Counted from the stretch's first letter, positions 1 to 7,279 are shown. The stretch: DNA of 64,000 nucleotides from Thiobacillus sp. (GCA_016124745.1 WGNC01000006.1:1-64000), one strand, 5' to 3'. The notes: a model not told the origin generated them from the letters alone. Made by a program: numbers and translations.

Positions 1-123
1 CGACGGGATGTCTTCAACTACATCGAGATGTTTTACAACCCAAAACGTCGCCACAGTTACAGCAATCGGCTTTCGCCGATAGACTACGAGAAGCAGTACC
101 AAGAGAGGCTTACGAGTGTCTAG
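1..123 (+). CDS. IS3-family transposase OrfB, C-terminal fragment
   Basis: Open from base 1 to the stop at 121-123, so the gene enters from the left. The 40 residues match the end of IS3 OrfB integrase-core proteins (NYIEMFYNPKRRH, then LSPIDYE). The catalytic DDE residues lie upstream of the window. It belongs to the insertion that ends at 141 and interrupts the ATPase gene on the opposite strand. Confidence 0.8.
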   Translation, partial: RRDVFNYIEMFYNPKRRHSYSNRLSPIDYEKQYQERLTSV

Positions 124-141
124 GAAATCGGGGGCGATTCA
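1..141 (+). mobile_element. Right end of an IS3-family insertion sequence (partial)
   Basis: Frame 1 encodes the last 40 residues of an IS3-type OrfB transposase, ending at the stop codon at 121-123, with the typical tail motif HSYSNRLSPIDYE. The stretch 129-141 reads CGGGGGCGATTCA, which on the other strand is TGAATCGCCCCCG, the usual form of an IS3-family terminal inverted repeat. The element therefore probably ends at 141. The left end and most of the transposase lie outside the window. No target duplication can be checked because only one end is present. Confidence 0.8.
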
Positions 142-1056
142 GAAGTTATACCTGCCGAAGCCATTCAATAGACCTGCTGAGTTTTTCTCCTCACGGTTGT
201 ACCAATGTAAACACCTCGCTCGGAGTCTGGAGGCTACGGTTGTCGCCAGAAGTTCTTTGTCGCTCCCTCGGAGTTTTCCGTACACCTTGGCCGTGCCGGT
301 GTGTGCACGCCGGTTTTGGCCGCAGTAAAAGAACTCGATAGCCTCAAGCAGCGAAGTTTTTCCGGTTCCGTTTGGTCCGGTGATGAGCGTTACTTGGCCG
401 AAGTCAAAGGGAGGTTTGCCGTCATGCACGGGGCGAAAGCTTTCAACCCTCAGGCTCGACAGCCATTTCTCATGTAGGTGCTTGTCATATTCATGCAGGC
501 TGAGCTCGTTCTTCGGCACTGGCGCGCGCCCAGCTTGACCGGAACTGATTCGTTCCACCATCTCCGTTCGCGCAGGCCGGTCGAGGATGCCATCAATGTG
601 TGCTTCAGTGAGGAGTTTGCCCCACTCCCCGACGATGTCGAATTCCTGCGCGTTTGCGCTGGGAGTGAAGTACTGAGCGGCCCCAAGCACGGATGCAAGC
701 TCCTCCTCCGAAACCACCCGCTTTCTGGCGAAGTCTTCGTCAGCTTCGATGATCGACTTCGCGCGCTGGAACTCGGGCTGCTCAACCGACTTTGGGCCCG
801 CGACGATGTATATGTACTTGTTCCACCGGAGGTCGCCGGGCGAGTTGAAGTAATCCTCGCCCAAGATGCGCTCTTGGAACTCATGCAGGTTCCGCGCGCG
901 GCCAACGACGTCATCCGCAAGGTCGACATAGGCCACCGCGAAGCACTTGCCGTCATGCAGCCGTTCGCCACGGACGACCGCCTCCTCGACGTCTTCAATG
1001 CCTCCCAGCAGTTGTGCAACCTTCTGTCGTGCAGTTTCGAGTACTTGCATAGTCAT
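139..1056 (-). pseudogene. AAA/ABC-type ATPase, 3' end removed by the IS3 insertion
   Basis: 305 residues remain. Residues about 1-200 form a domain I do not recognise; residues 222-240 hold a RecF/SMC-like Walker A, GPNGTGKTS, followed by LLEAIEFFYCG. The Walker B, signature and coiled-coil parts expected in this family are missing because the reading frame runs into the IS end at 141, whose terminal TGA supplies the stop. A Walker A more than 200 residues from the N-terminus is unusual for SMC-like proteins; it recalls the fused middle-component ABC conflict systems, but that is a guess. The start overlaps the stop of the upstream gene by four bases (ATGA), so the two genes were one operon. 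The remaining protein is very unlikely to hydrolyse ATP. Confidence 0.75.
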
Positions 1057-2813
1057 GCCCGGGCAATAGAGGTGGGACTCTTGCCATCATCGGCGATGTG
1101 AGTCAGCTGTTTGATTTTTTCGAATACGGGGCCGTTCATCGTCAAGTAGCAGACCGCGACACGATGCCGACGTCCAGGCTCGTTCTCGCGGTGTAGCAAT
1201 CCGTATGCGGCGTCGCAGACATCCTCGATTCGCCTCCTCTCCGGTTGGAAGCCAAGGAACGCGACGTGCGCTGGCTCAACGTCAGCTTTGATGACGTTCG
1301 TATGCGGGGACTTCTTGGTCCAGTAAACGGATGCACCTCCGCCGCTCAGGTTGCGTATTTGGATAGGGAGCAGCTTGGTTGCCAAAATCTCATGCAAGGC
1401 AGACACGCTCTGCAGCTGCCCGTGCCTTTCGGTATCAGAATCCTCGTTGCGCTCTAAGCGCACCGTGAGCCGCTTGGTGACCTCGTCATCACTCATGCGG
1501 AGAGATGCCAAAGTGCCGGCGGCATACCAGTTGTCTGCGCCCGAGGTCAGACCGCAGGAGATGGCGACTGCCCGCTCAATTCGAAGGCGGCTGTCGTCCT
1601 TGGACAGGGCGTTGAAAGCAGTAGCAACCTTCGCATCGCACGCGAACAGCTGTGCGAGTCCGGTATCTGCGCATGCGGCCGAGGCTACCCAGCCACCTGC
1701 GTCATCCCAGACGTAGCGGCACTCGAGCTTAGGGCCGGTGGAAACAGCGTGGAGCTGCAGACCCGTGTGCTCAACCTTTGGAACACTGAACTCGAAGACC
1801 GCCGGCGCGTTGTGGAAGTGGAGGACATGCCTCTTGCGCCGATGCCACGAGTAGTAGAGTCCATTGCGTTCGTTCTGTTCCACTAGGGCATCGTCTGAGG
1901 AAGCTCGGTCATGCGGCAGGTACCACGCTGAACCAGCTTCGTTGTTCCACTTGTGTTCCTTACCGCCTTCCTGCTCAAGGAAGATGATGTTCTCGGCCCA
2001 GTTGAGGCACACGATGTCGCAGTTGCTAGTCCGCTCGTGACGACGGAAGGTGTCCACCCGGTACCTCAGGTATTCGATGTTACGCGGCTTGGGGTTCAGC
2101 TGGATGTGGAGAAGCGTCGCATCCTCAGTGAGCTGCAGCAGAACCTCGCTGTTACCCGTGATGTTGAAGGCGTCAGAGCAGATGATGGAAGCGAGCGAGA
2201 GGCGCTTCTGGGGCCCGTGGAACTGATAGATGAGCTTCCCAGTGCGGAGGACACCGTTCTCGAAGTACTGGTCGTCTTTGGATGAAATGGTCTTGAACTG
2301 GATGAGAACGACGCGCCGCTCGTCTCCGGTTTCCTTGTCCTTAGACAGAAAACAGTACGCCACTGGGTCGTAGTAGATGCCCTGTGCGGGAGCCGAATCG
2401 TCTGTCTCATGGAACACCCGGCACTTCCCAGTGCTCTCTGCTTTGGCCTTGAACTCGGCCAGCTGTGCGGGCGTCATGCTCTCGCAACCAAGCACCCAAA
2501 TTGCATCAGCAGCAGGGAAATTGTCTCCCAGTACGCATTCAAGAAGCGTCTTGATGGGGAGGTAGTACTCGGGCGTGATGACGAGATGGTGGCCCTGCGT
2601 GGTCGCCATCTCAAGCAGCGCGGACGCTTGCCGGTCCGCAAAGTCCAAGTCAGCTGGGCCGATTCGCGTCGTGTTGCCGATGAACGGACCCGGCGGTTGA
2701 AACAGCAACGCGCGATAGCTCTTCTCCGTGGCCTGTAAGACCTCCAGCGTTGGGCTTAGCAACCCCTGCGTGGCAAGAAATTCTCCGACGTCGATGATGC
2801 TATCGACATTCAT
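1053..2813 (-). CDS. Nitrilase-fold (CN hydrolase-like) protein, probable defence operon partner
   Basis: 586 residues from the ATG at 2813. This start is preferred over the ATG at 2855 because AAGGGGA lies just upstream. The N-terminal half fits a nitrilase fold: Glu82 in LVITPEYYLP, Lys174 in LIQFKTIS and Cys212 in SIICSDAF have the order and spacing (92 and 38 residues) of the Glu-Lys-Cys triad. A segment after it (YRVDTFRRHERTSNCDIVCL) resembles the nitrilase region between the triad Cys and the end of the domain. Residues about 330-586 are unassigned. It is translationally coupled to the broken ATPase gene downstream. Nitrilase domains occur in defence genes, for example fused to reverse transcriptase in DRT type 1, which suggests an anti-phage role; substrate and function are unknown. 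Confidence 0.6.
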   Translation of the reverse strand: MNVDSIIDVGEFLATQGLLSPTLEVLQATEKSYRALLFQPPGPFIGNTTRIGPADLDFADRQASALLEMATTQGHHLVITPEYYLPIKTLLECVLGDNFPAADAIWVLGCESMTPAQLAEFKAKAESTGKCRVFHETDDSAPAQGIYYDPVAYCFLSKDKETGDERRVVLIQFKTISSKDDQYFENGVLRTGKLIYQFHGPQKRLSLASIICSDAFNITGNSEVLLQLTEDATLLHIQLNPKPRNIEYLRYRVDTFRRHERTSNCDIVCLNWAENIIFLEQEGGKEHKWNNEAGSAWYLPHDRASSDDALVEQNERNGLYYSWHRRKRHVLHFHNAPAVFEFSVPKVEHTGLQLHAVSTGPKLECRYVWDDAGGWVASAACADTGLAQLFACDAKVATAFNALSKDDSRLRIERAVAISCGLTSGADNWYAAGTLASLRMSDDEVTKRLTVRLERNEDSDTERHGQLQSVSALHEILATKLLPIQIRNLSGGGASVYWTKKSPHTNVIKADVEPAHVAFLGFQPERRRIEDVCDAAYGLLHRENEPGRRHRVAVCYLTMNGPVFEKIKQLTHIADDGKSPTSIARA

Positions 2814-3499
2814 TTGTAGGTCCCCTTGTTGTTTCCATTTTCGCTTTTGAGACATCGTATCAATTCGTTACAGGCGCGTGGGGAAAAAGCACTCAGGTGC
2901 ACTCCCCCAGCCCGAGGGACGGGACACCGATAGTGCGATGACCACATCGGCCACCTGGTAGCGCCACCGAACAGGCGAGGGAGGAATCTTGAGGGAGGAG
3001 AAAGAACCTGGTGGTCAGGCCTTACGCAGCAGTACCCACGTCGCACTCCCGCCTGACTGGGTGGCCGTCAAGAGTATTCTCTAGTCAAGCGGAGGCAAAC
3101 ATGTCGGTGAGCTACGCCCAGCCTCTCGTGGTCAGGTTGTTTTTAGATTTGGCGACTGCTTCTCGCCGGCAATTTTTGTTCTGAGATTTGCCGCTCCGGG
3201 TCGGGAATGTTAGTTCGCCCGAACAGGAAACGGTCGCTCAACGCAAATCTGAACCGAGTGGCAGCTAACCAACCTATTGTCGCCTGTGGGCGCCGAGTGA
3301 GTGAATGGCCGTTATGGCCGAGGAGCGCTCATTTTGATGGCGATATTTCAAGGTCCGCAGTCTGTGTGCGCTGCTGTCGTTCGTTTTGGTAATTTCGGCG
3401 AACCGTGATCGTAAGCACCTGGCCCGTAGTGACGGTTGAGCTAATGCTCCCTCAAACACCCTCTGAAACATGATGCTTGCACAGACTGCGTGCAGGCGG
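2814..3499. other. Non-coding stretch upstream of higBA
   Basis: About 690 bases without a convincing gene. The short frames here lack ribosome sites and family resemblance. The first 15 bases hold the ribosome site of the minus-strand nitrilase-like gene, so that gene's promoter should lie in the following one to two hundred bases. I see no tRNA, terminator with a T-run, or clear repeat. Confidence 0.5.
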
Positions 3500-3528
3500 T
3501 TGACGTATCTCCCAAAATGGGAGATATT
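3500..3528 (+). promoter_or_regulatory. higBA promoter with embedded palindromic operator
   Basis: A -35 box TTGACG (3500-3505) and a -10-like GATATT (3523-3528) are 17 bases apart. Between and overlapping them is a perfect 8-base inverted repeat, TATCTCCC (3506-3513) and GGGAGATA (3519-3526), with a 5-base spacer. HigA antitoxins repress their own operon through such palindromes, so this is the likely operator. The -10 box ends only eight bases before the HigB start codon, so the transcript may be almost leaderless. Confidence 0.65.
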
Positions 3529-3535
3529 GGTGCTA

Positions 3536-3844
3536 ATGAGGGTCATCGCAAAGAGCAGTCTGAAGAACTTTTGGGGTAGGCCCGGCTGCGGTGATGCGCG
3601 TGGCCCGCTGCACAGTTGGTACGACGAGGCAGTCAAGGCGACTTGGAAATCACCACAGGATGTCAAGGACCAGTACGCCAGTGCCAGCATCTGCGGCAAC
3701 AACCGCGTGGTGTTCAACGTGGGCGGCAACAAGTACCGCCTGGTGGTCGAAATGCAGTACCGGGCGGGCATCGTCTGGGTAAAGTTCGTCGGTACACATG
3801 CCCAGTACGACCGCATCGATGTGGAGAATGTGAATGACTATTAA
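3536..3844 (+). CDS. higB: HigB-type toxin (type II toxin-antitoxin mRNA interferase)
   Basis: 102 residues from the ATG at 3536, the usual HigB length; a longer frame starting at 3470 would run through the promoter and operator. HigB family features are visible: an N-terminal MRVIAKSSLKNFW, a central RVVFNVGGNKYRLVV strand pair, and the C-terminal WVKFVGTHAQYDRID. HigB toxins cleave mRNA on the ribosome. The gene overlaps the antitoxin gene by 11 bases with the toxin first, the gene order characteristic of higBA rather than relBE. Confidence 0.85.
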   Translation: MRVIAKSSLKNFWGRPGCGDARGPLHSWYDEAVKATWKSPQDVKDQYASASICGNNRVVFNVGGNKYRLVVEMQYRAGIVWVKFVGTHAQYDRIDVENVNDY

Positions 3845-4193
3845 ACCGATCCGAAACGACGACGACCTGAAGGCGGTGTTCCGCCGGCTCGAATCCATCT
3901 TCCAGGCCGAGGAGCAGACCTCGGAGGCGGACGAGCGGGACGTGCTCGTGACCCTCGTCGAGGCCTATGAGAACAAGCACTATGACTTCGGCCCGGCCGA
4001 TCCCGTCGAGGCCATCAAGTTCCGGATGGAGCAGCAGGGTCTGACCGCGCGCGACCTCGAGCGTTTCATTGGATCGAGCGGCCGGGTCTCCGAAGTGCTC
4101 AACCGCAAGCGGCCCCTGAGCCTGCGCATGGTCAAGCAGCTGCATGACGGATTGAATATCCCCTACGAGAGTCTGCTAGCCGAAGCTTCTTGA
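3834..4193 (+). CDS. higA: HigA-type antitoxin, XRE-family HTH protein
   Basis: 119 residues. The C-terminal part (about 57-115) is a Cro/CI-type helix-turn-helix: QQGLTARDLERFIGSSG then VSEVLNRKRPLSLRMVKQL. The N-terminal acidic region (about 1-50) is the part that usually contacts the toxin. Overlap with higB makes production of the two proteins coupled. It probably represses the operon through the palindrome at 3506-3526. Confidence 0.85.
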   Translation: MTIKPIRNDDDLKAVFRRLESIFQAEEQTSEADERDVLVTLVEAYENKHYDFGPADPVEAIKFRMEQQGLTARDLERFIGSSGRVSEVLNRKRPLSLRMVKQLHDGLNIPYESLLAEAS

Positions 4194-4467
4194 TTACCGG
4201 GGCGCGTCGATGGCACCCGCCTTCACCCGCCACATTTGCGTCGACTATTCCGGTGCCCAGACACCCGAGGCCAGTCTGAAGGGGCTTCGAGTCTATTGCG
4301 CCAACGGCTTTTTGCTGCCGAAGAGGTGCAGGCTTTCGAGCCTTAATCCGCCCCGGCCAAGTATTGACACACCATTGGAAAATTGGCAACCTAAAGCCTG
4401 TTTTGTTGGCTCATGCAGCCCGATTGGCTTCCCGTAAGGAGCCACCTTTTGCCGCAAGGCGCGCATA

Positions 4468-4596
4468 AATGCCGTTCAGTTCCTGAAAACGGCGGGTCTT
4501 CGGATCTGGAATTCCATCGCAGTTCAACCACCCCATGGGGAGCCACGCTCCCTTTGGGGAAAGTGCTCCCCTTTTTTATTTTTTAAGGAGAGCATT
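4468..4596 (+). promoter_or_regulatory. Repeated structured leader, type A copy 1
   Basis: Leader of the DUF3577 gene. Hairpin GCCGTT/AACGGC around the conserved loop CAGTTCCTGA, then a small GGTC-TTCG-GATC hairpin, then CCCCATGGGG and GGGGAAAGTGCTCCCC followed directly by TTTTTT and the ribosome site AAGGAG. It is nearly identical to the copy before the DUF3275 gene. The GC hairpin plus T-run before the ribosome site looks like a conditional terminator. Named candidate RNAs exist upstream of DUF3577 genes in the literature as I recall; identity is untested here. Confidence 0.7.
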
Positions 4597-5043
4597 ATGT
4601 CTGAATCCAAATTCTACGATCTTCATGTCACTGGCCTTGGCTACCTGAACCGTGTTCGCATGGTCAAGCCCAACAAAGGTGAAACGTTCCTCGCTTGCTC
4701 CATTTCCGCTCTCCGTGGTGAGTGGAACAAGGACGGTTCGATCAAACCTGAGTCGACTAAATTCGATGTGCGGGTTTATGGTCAGGACGCGATCAAGGCG
4801 ATCGAGGTGCTCAAGCCGCATGGCGATGAAAAACGGAAAGTAATGATCCAGTTCAAGCTAGGTGACATCTACCCTGAAGTGTTTGTCTACGAAAAAGACG
4901 TGGGCACGCGCAAGAAAGGTGATACCGGTGTGATGATCAAGGGCCGCTTGCTCAAGATCGCCAATGCCTGGGTGGACGGTAATCCGGTTGTCCTGCCTGC
5001 AGGCTCTTCGCAACAGCAAGAGGCTGCAGCAGGCGACCAGTAA
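4597..5043 (+). CDS. DUF3577 / STY4534-family ICE protein
   Basis: 148 residues. The N-terminus FYDLHVTGLGYLNRVRMV followed by KGETFLACSISAL is the typical start of DUF3577 proteins, found in SPI-7/PFGI-1-type integrative conjugative elements and annotated there as ICE replication or accessory proteins. The central region has the FDVRVYGQDAIKAIE and VMIQFKLGDIYPEVF segments of the family. No catalytic motif is visible; a single-stranded DNA or replication role is suspected for the family but not shown here. It is the first gene of the leader-controlled ICE segment and has an AAGGAG ribosome site. Confidence 0.8.
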   Translation: MSESKFYDLHVTGLGYLNRVRMVKPNKGETFLACSISALRGEWNKDGSIKPESTKFDVRVYGQDAIKAIEVLKPHGDEKRKVMIQFKLGDIYPEVFVYEKDVGTRKKGDTGVMIKGRLLKIANAWVDGNPVVLPAGSSQQQEAAAGDQ

Positions 5044-5049
5044 CGTCCA

Positions 5050-5136
5050 GCTTCACAAACCCGACCGGGGAGTTTCACGCTCCCTGCCGGGTGTCGTGGA
5101 CTCCCCGGTTTTCATTTTGAAAACCAGGAGTCCACG
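5050..5136 (+). promoter_or_regulatory. Leader variant C1 (long hairpin and T-rich run)
   Basis: Nine-base arms CCGGGGAGT (5065-5073) and ACTCCCCGG (5100-5108) enclose an alternative inner hairpin (GGGAG/CTCCC) and are followed by TTTTCATTTT and AGGAG (5126-5130), six bases before an ATG at 5137. It follows the same hairpin, T-run, ribosome-site plan as the type A and B leaders but lacks their 5' half. Confidence 0.6.
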
Positions 5137-5238
5137 ATGAAAGAAGCTTTTCTGAATGTTCTGTTCGATTTGCGCATCATGAGTCTGTGCGTGATGGTGT
5201 CACAAGTCATCGCCTTGGCGAGTACTCTGTCGAATTGA
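5137..5238 (+). CDS. Small hydrophobic protein of unknown function (33 residues)
   Basis: ATG at 5137 has an AGGAG site at ideal spacing and follows a leader of the local family, which is why I call it despite its length. The product is 33 residues, begins MKEAFLNVLFDLRIM and is mostly hydrophobic after that, so it could form one membrane helix. No family is recognised. It may be a functional small protein or the remains of a longer gene. Confidence 0.4.
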   Translation: MKEAFLNVLFDLRIMSLCVMVSQVIALASTLSN

Positions 5239-5243
5239 TCGAG

Positions 5244-5327
5244 TCAAACTGAAAACCTCCTGCGTGGGGTTTTCACCAGAGGGGCCAACCCTCCGGTGAA
5301 AACCCCGCAACCAACCAGGAGACATCC
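5244..5327 (+). promoter_or_regulatory. Leader variant C2 (12-bp perfect stem)
   Basis: GGGGTTTTCACC (5266-5277) pairs perfectly with GGTGAAAACCCC (5295-5306), with an inner GAGGG/CCCTC stem. AGGAG at 5317-5321 sits six bases before the ATG at 5328. Unlike the others there is no T-run between the stem and the ribosome site, so any control would be on translation rather than termination. Confidence 0.6.
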
Positions 5328-5621
5328 ATGAATCAGCAACTCTCACTAAACTTCCTTCAATTGATGGCCAAAGCTGAAGTGCCGATCGAGGACGCCAGGT
5401 GGTTTCACTGCATTGCGCGTCGTCGGGGATTGCTTCGTGAACGGGATGTGCTCCGGTTCCGTCGCATCCAATCCATCCTGGCTGATAGAATCTGTTTCGG
5501 TTAATGGAAGGAAACTCCCAGCTTCTGGGCGTTTACCCAAGCGGGCTATGTCCGCTTCGGTAAACACAGTTTCTCGTTTGCTGAGTACAGCAGGATTGGC
5601 GCCCTAAGCGCTGGCTTTTAG
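5328..5621 (+). pseudogene. Unknown small gene interrupted by an in-frame TAA
   Basis: The ATG at 5328 has a good AGGAG site and a family leader. The frame gives 58 residues (MNQQLSLNFLQLMAKAEV through ILADRICFG), then TAA at 5502-5504, and continues in the same frame for 38 more codons (WKETPSFWAFTQAGY onward) to TAG at 5619-5621. The continuing half looks protein-like, so a nonsense mutation in a roughly 97-codon gene is the simplest reading. The 58-residue product alone could also be real. No family is recognised. Confidence 0.45.
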
Positions 5622-6019
5622 TCCGGGCAGCCCCTCATACCGGATTGGGATTCCTCCGCAGTCTCCCAGGGGTTACATTGGCGACGGATGCATCCCCATC
5701 TGCTTGCCTCATCCCTGAGACGGACCGATAACCCGTCTTCCCTACACCCGCCAGAAGGCTTGCCCGAGACCAGGTTTCGGGCAAGCCTTCTGGGCATCGA
5801 TCGGATCATGGGTTGTGACGGCCAGAACGGTCACGGCTTTTGCGGTTTGCCGCATCCAAAAATTCGCGCCGAGCCCCTCAGTGCGGCGCGTCGCTTCCTT
5901 TATGGAAGAGTTGAGCAGGGGTTCCATTACCAACCACATTGAATCATGACCAACCCATCCTGCCCCGCGAGCGGGGTATCCAAGAGAACTGGCCATCTTG
6001 GATAAGCCGTTTGCCAAAG
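5622..6019. other. Non-coding stretch with a long perfect hairpin
   Basis: About 400 bases without a convincing gene; an 84-codon plus-strand frame and a 91-codon minus-strand frame overlap here but neither has a ribosome site or recognisable product. The stretch contains the 17-bp hairpin listed separately and a smaller AGACGG/CCGTCT inverted repeat just before it. It is the largest gap in the otherwise compact ICE segment. Confidence 0.5.
5751..5793. repeat. 17-bp perfect inverted repeat with 9-base loop
   Basis: CCAGAAGGCTTGCCCGA (5751-5767) and TCGGGCAAGCCTTCTGG (5777-5793) are exact complements around a 9-base loop. There is no T-run, so it is not a standard terminator. It could be a cruciform, an RNA hairpin, a protein-binding site or part of a transfer origin. 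Confidence 0.7.
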
Positions 6020-6206
6020 TTTCACTGCTGGCTGTCAGTATCAGCCCGACCGATGCGCGTCATGCATCGCCCGTTAATGCCGTTCAGTTCCTGAAAACGG
6101 CGGGTCTTCGGATCTGGAATTCCATCGCAGTTCAACCACCCCATGGGGAGTCACGCTCCCTTTGGGGAAAGTGCTCCCTTTTTTTCTGTTTCTTAAGGAG
6201 AGCATT
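6020..6206 (+). promoter_or_regulatory. Repeated structured leader, type A copy 2
   Basis: Leader of the DUF3275 gene. It contains the shared upstream block (CTGCTGGCTGTCAG and the CGATGCG hairpin), then the type A hairpin GCCGTT/AACGGC with loop CAGTTCCTGA, the TTCG mini-hairpin, CCCCATGGGG, GGGGAAAGTGCTCCC, a T-run and AAGGAG. From 6076 onward it is almost identical to copy 1. Confidence 0.7.
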
Positions 6207-6779
6207 ATGTCTATTCGCATCAATGGAACGCTTGTAATCAAGGAAATCAAAGGTGCCAACGGCAAGTTCTGCGTCGGCGACCTGACCACCCCGATCGGAG
6301 AATTCAAGGTCAAGGAGTCCATCCTCGATCAGTTTTCGGAAGGCCGATACGAGGGTGAGTTTCTCGTCGAGAACTTTTACCTCAGTTCGTATATTTGGCG
6401 CGGTAAATCGACCACCGACATCCGTGCGAAGGTAATGGAAATATTCCTGGATACGGTTGATGAAGGCAAGGTTGATGATGTGCCGAGCGAACCCGATCCA
6501 ATCGCCACAGAGCCCGCATCAGCAGCGAATCAAACCGGTTCATCCGATCTTCCCGTGCCCGCAGCGCTGGTTCATGAGCATGCAAATCAGGACCCGGTTT
6601 TCCAGGAGTTGCTGGAATTGTTCGGGGCCGATCTTGCCGACCTTGTCTGGGATAGCAAGGAAGTGAAGCTTGACCCCACTGTGGATCGAGCGGTCTTCCG
6701 CAGCCAGCGTGACCGGCTGAAGGAGATGGGCTACGTGTTCGATGCCAAGTCCCAAGGATGGTCGAAGAAGGGAGAGTGA
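6207..6779 (+). CDS. DUF3275 family ICE protein
   Basis: 190 residues from the ATG at 6207, which has AAGGAG upstream; the longer frame reads through the leader. The N-terminal domain (RINGTLVIKEIKGANGKF, then TPIGEFKVKESILDQF and YEGEFLVE) and the C-terminal block (VKLDPTVDRAVFRSQRDRL followed by LKEMGYVFDA) match DUF3275 proteins of PFGI-1-like conjugative elements. The middle (about 90-135) is a low-complexity linker rich in Pro, Ala and Ser. Function is unknown. The next gene begins 2 bases after the stop. Confidence 0.8.
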   Translation: MSIRINGTLVIKEIKGANGKFCVGDLTTPIGEFKVKESILDQFSEGRYEGEFLVENFYLSSYIWRGKSTTDIRAKVMEIFLDTVDEGKVDDVPSEPDPIATEPASAANQTGSSDLPVPAALVHEHANQDPVFQELLELFGADLADLVWDSKEVKLDPTVDRAVFRSQRDRLKEMGYVFDAKSQGWSKKGE

Positions 6780-6781
6780 AT

Positions 6782-7120
6782 ATGAAATCGAGCATGCCTC
6801 CTCAGGCTGAAATTCTTACCATTACAGTTGACGATTTCCGTGCCCAACAGGCTGAGGAAGTCGCCAACGATGTGTTCCTTCAGGCAGAGCAGATTCTGCG
6901 AAGTTTGGGGGATAGGGGTGGTGGAAGAGCGTTGGCCAGGCTCATCAAGGCGTTGCACGGTGAAGGCGGCTTGAAATTCAATGACCTCCTGCCATTGGAC
7001 AGTGGAAACCGCTCGATCGCGTTGGCGCTCATCAAGGAATTCCTGGATGAGTGCCGTTCATTTGATGAGTGGGAGTCACTGGCCGAATTGGCTGATCGTT
7101 GCGTATTTCATGGCGAGTAG
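6782..7120 (+). CDS. Hypothetical protein, second gene of the DUF3275 unit
   Basis: 112 residues from the ATG at 6782; AAGGGAGAG at the end of the previous gene provides the ribosome site. The protein is acidic and appears all-helical, with ITVDDFRAQQAEEVANDVF near the start and a Leu-rich helix RALARLIKALHG in the middle. No family is recognised. It shares a transcript with the DUF3275 gene. Confidence 0.65.
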   Translation: MKSSMPPQAEILTITVDDFRAQQAEEVANDVFLQAEQILRSLGDRGGGRALARLIKALHGEGGLKFNDLLPLDSGNRSIALALIKEFLDECRSFDEWESLAELADRCVFHGE

Positions 7121-7149
7121 TGCCATGAAGCGGAGTTTCATGAAGGCTT

Positions 7150-7279
7150 GAGTCCGGTTAGTCCATGAAGCCGGAACGCCTCGCAAGAGGCCGGGATTTA
7201 ATTTCATCAACCACCCCATGGGGAGTCACGACTCCCTACCGGGAAAGTGCTCCCCTTTTTTAATATTAAGGAGAGCAAT
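7150..7279 (+). promoter_or_regulatory. Repeated structured leader, A/B hybrid (copy A3)
   Basis: The 5' half is type B-like (GTCCGGTTAGTCCATGAAGC, then GCCTC-GCAA-GAGGC), whereas the 3' half is type A (CCCCATGGGG, GGGGAGTCACGACTCCC, GTGCTCCCC, TTTTTT, AAGGAG). In the first hairpin the C-G closing pair of type B is replaced by T-A, a compensatory change. The hybrid shows the two halves can be exchanged as modules. Confidence 0.7.

Noticed and set aside
2810..3046. 78-codon minus-strand frame upstream of the nitrilase-like gene
   Set aside because: No ribosome site, Pro/Arg-rich out-of-frame composition, and it overlaps the start region of the real gene.
5742..6017. 91-codon minus-strand frame and an 84-codon plus-strand frame over the same bases
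   Set aside because: Both cross the 17-bp hairpin, lack ribosome sites and show no family pattern.
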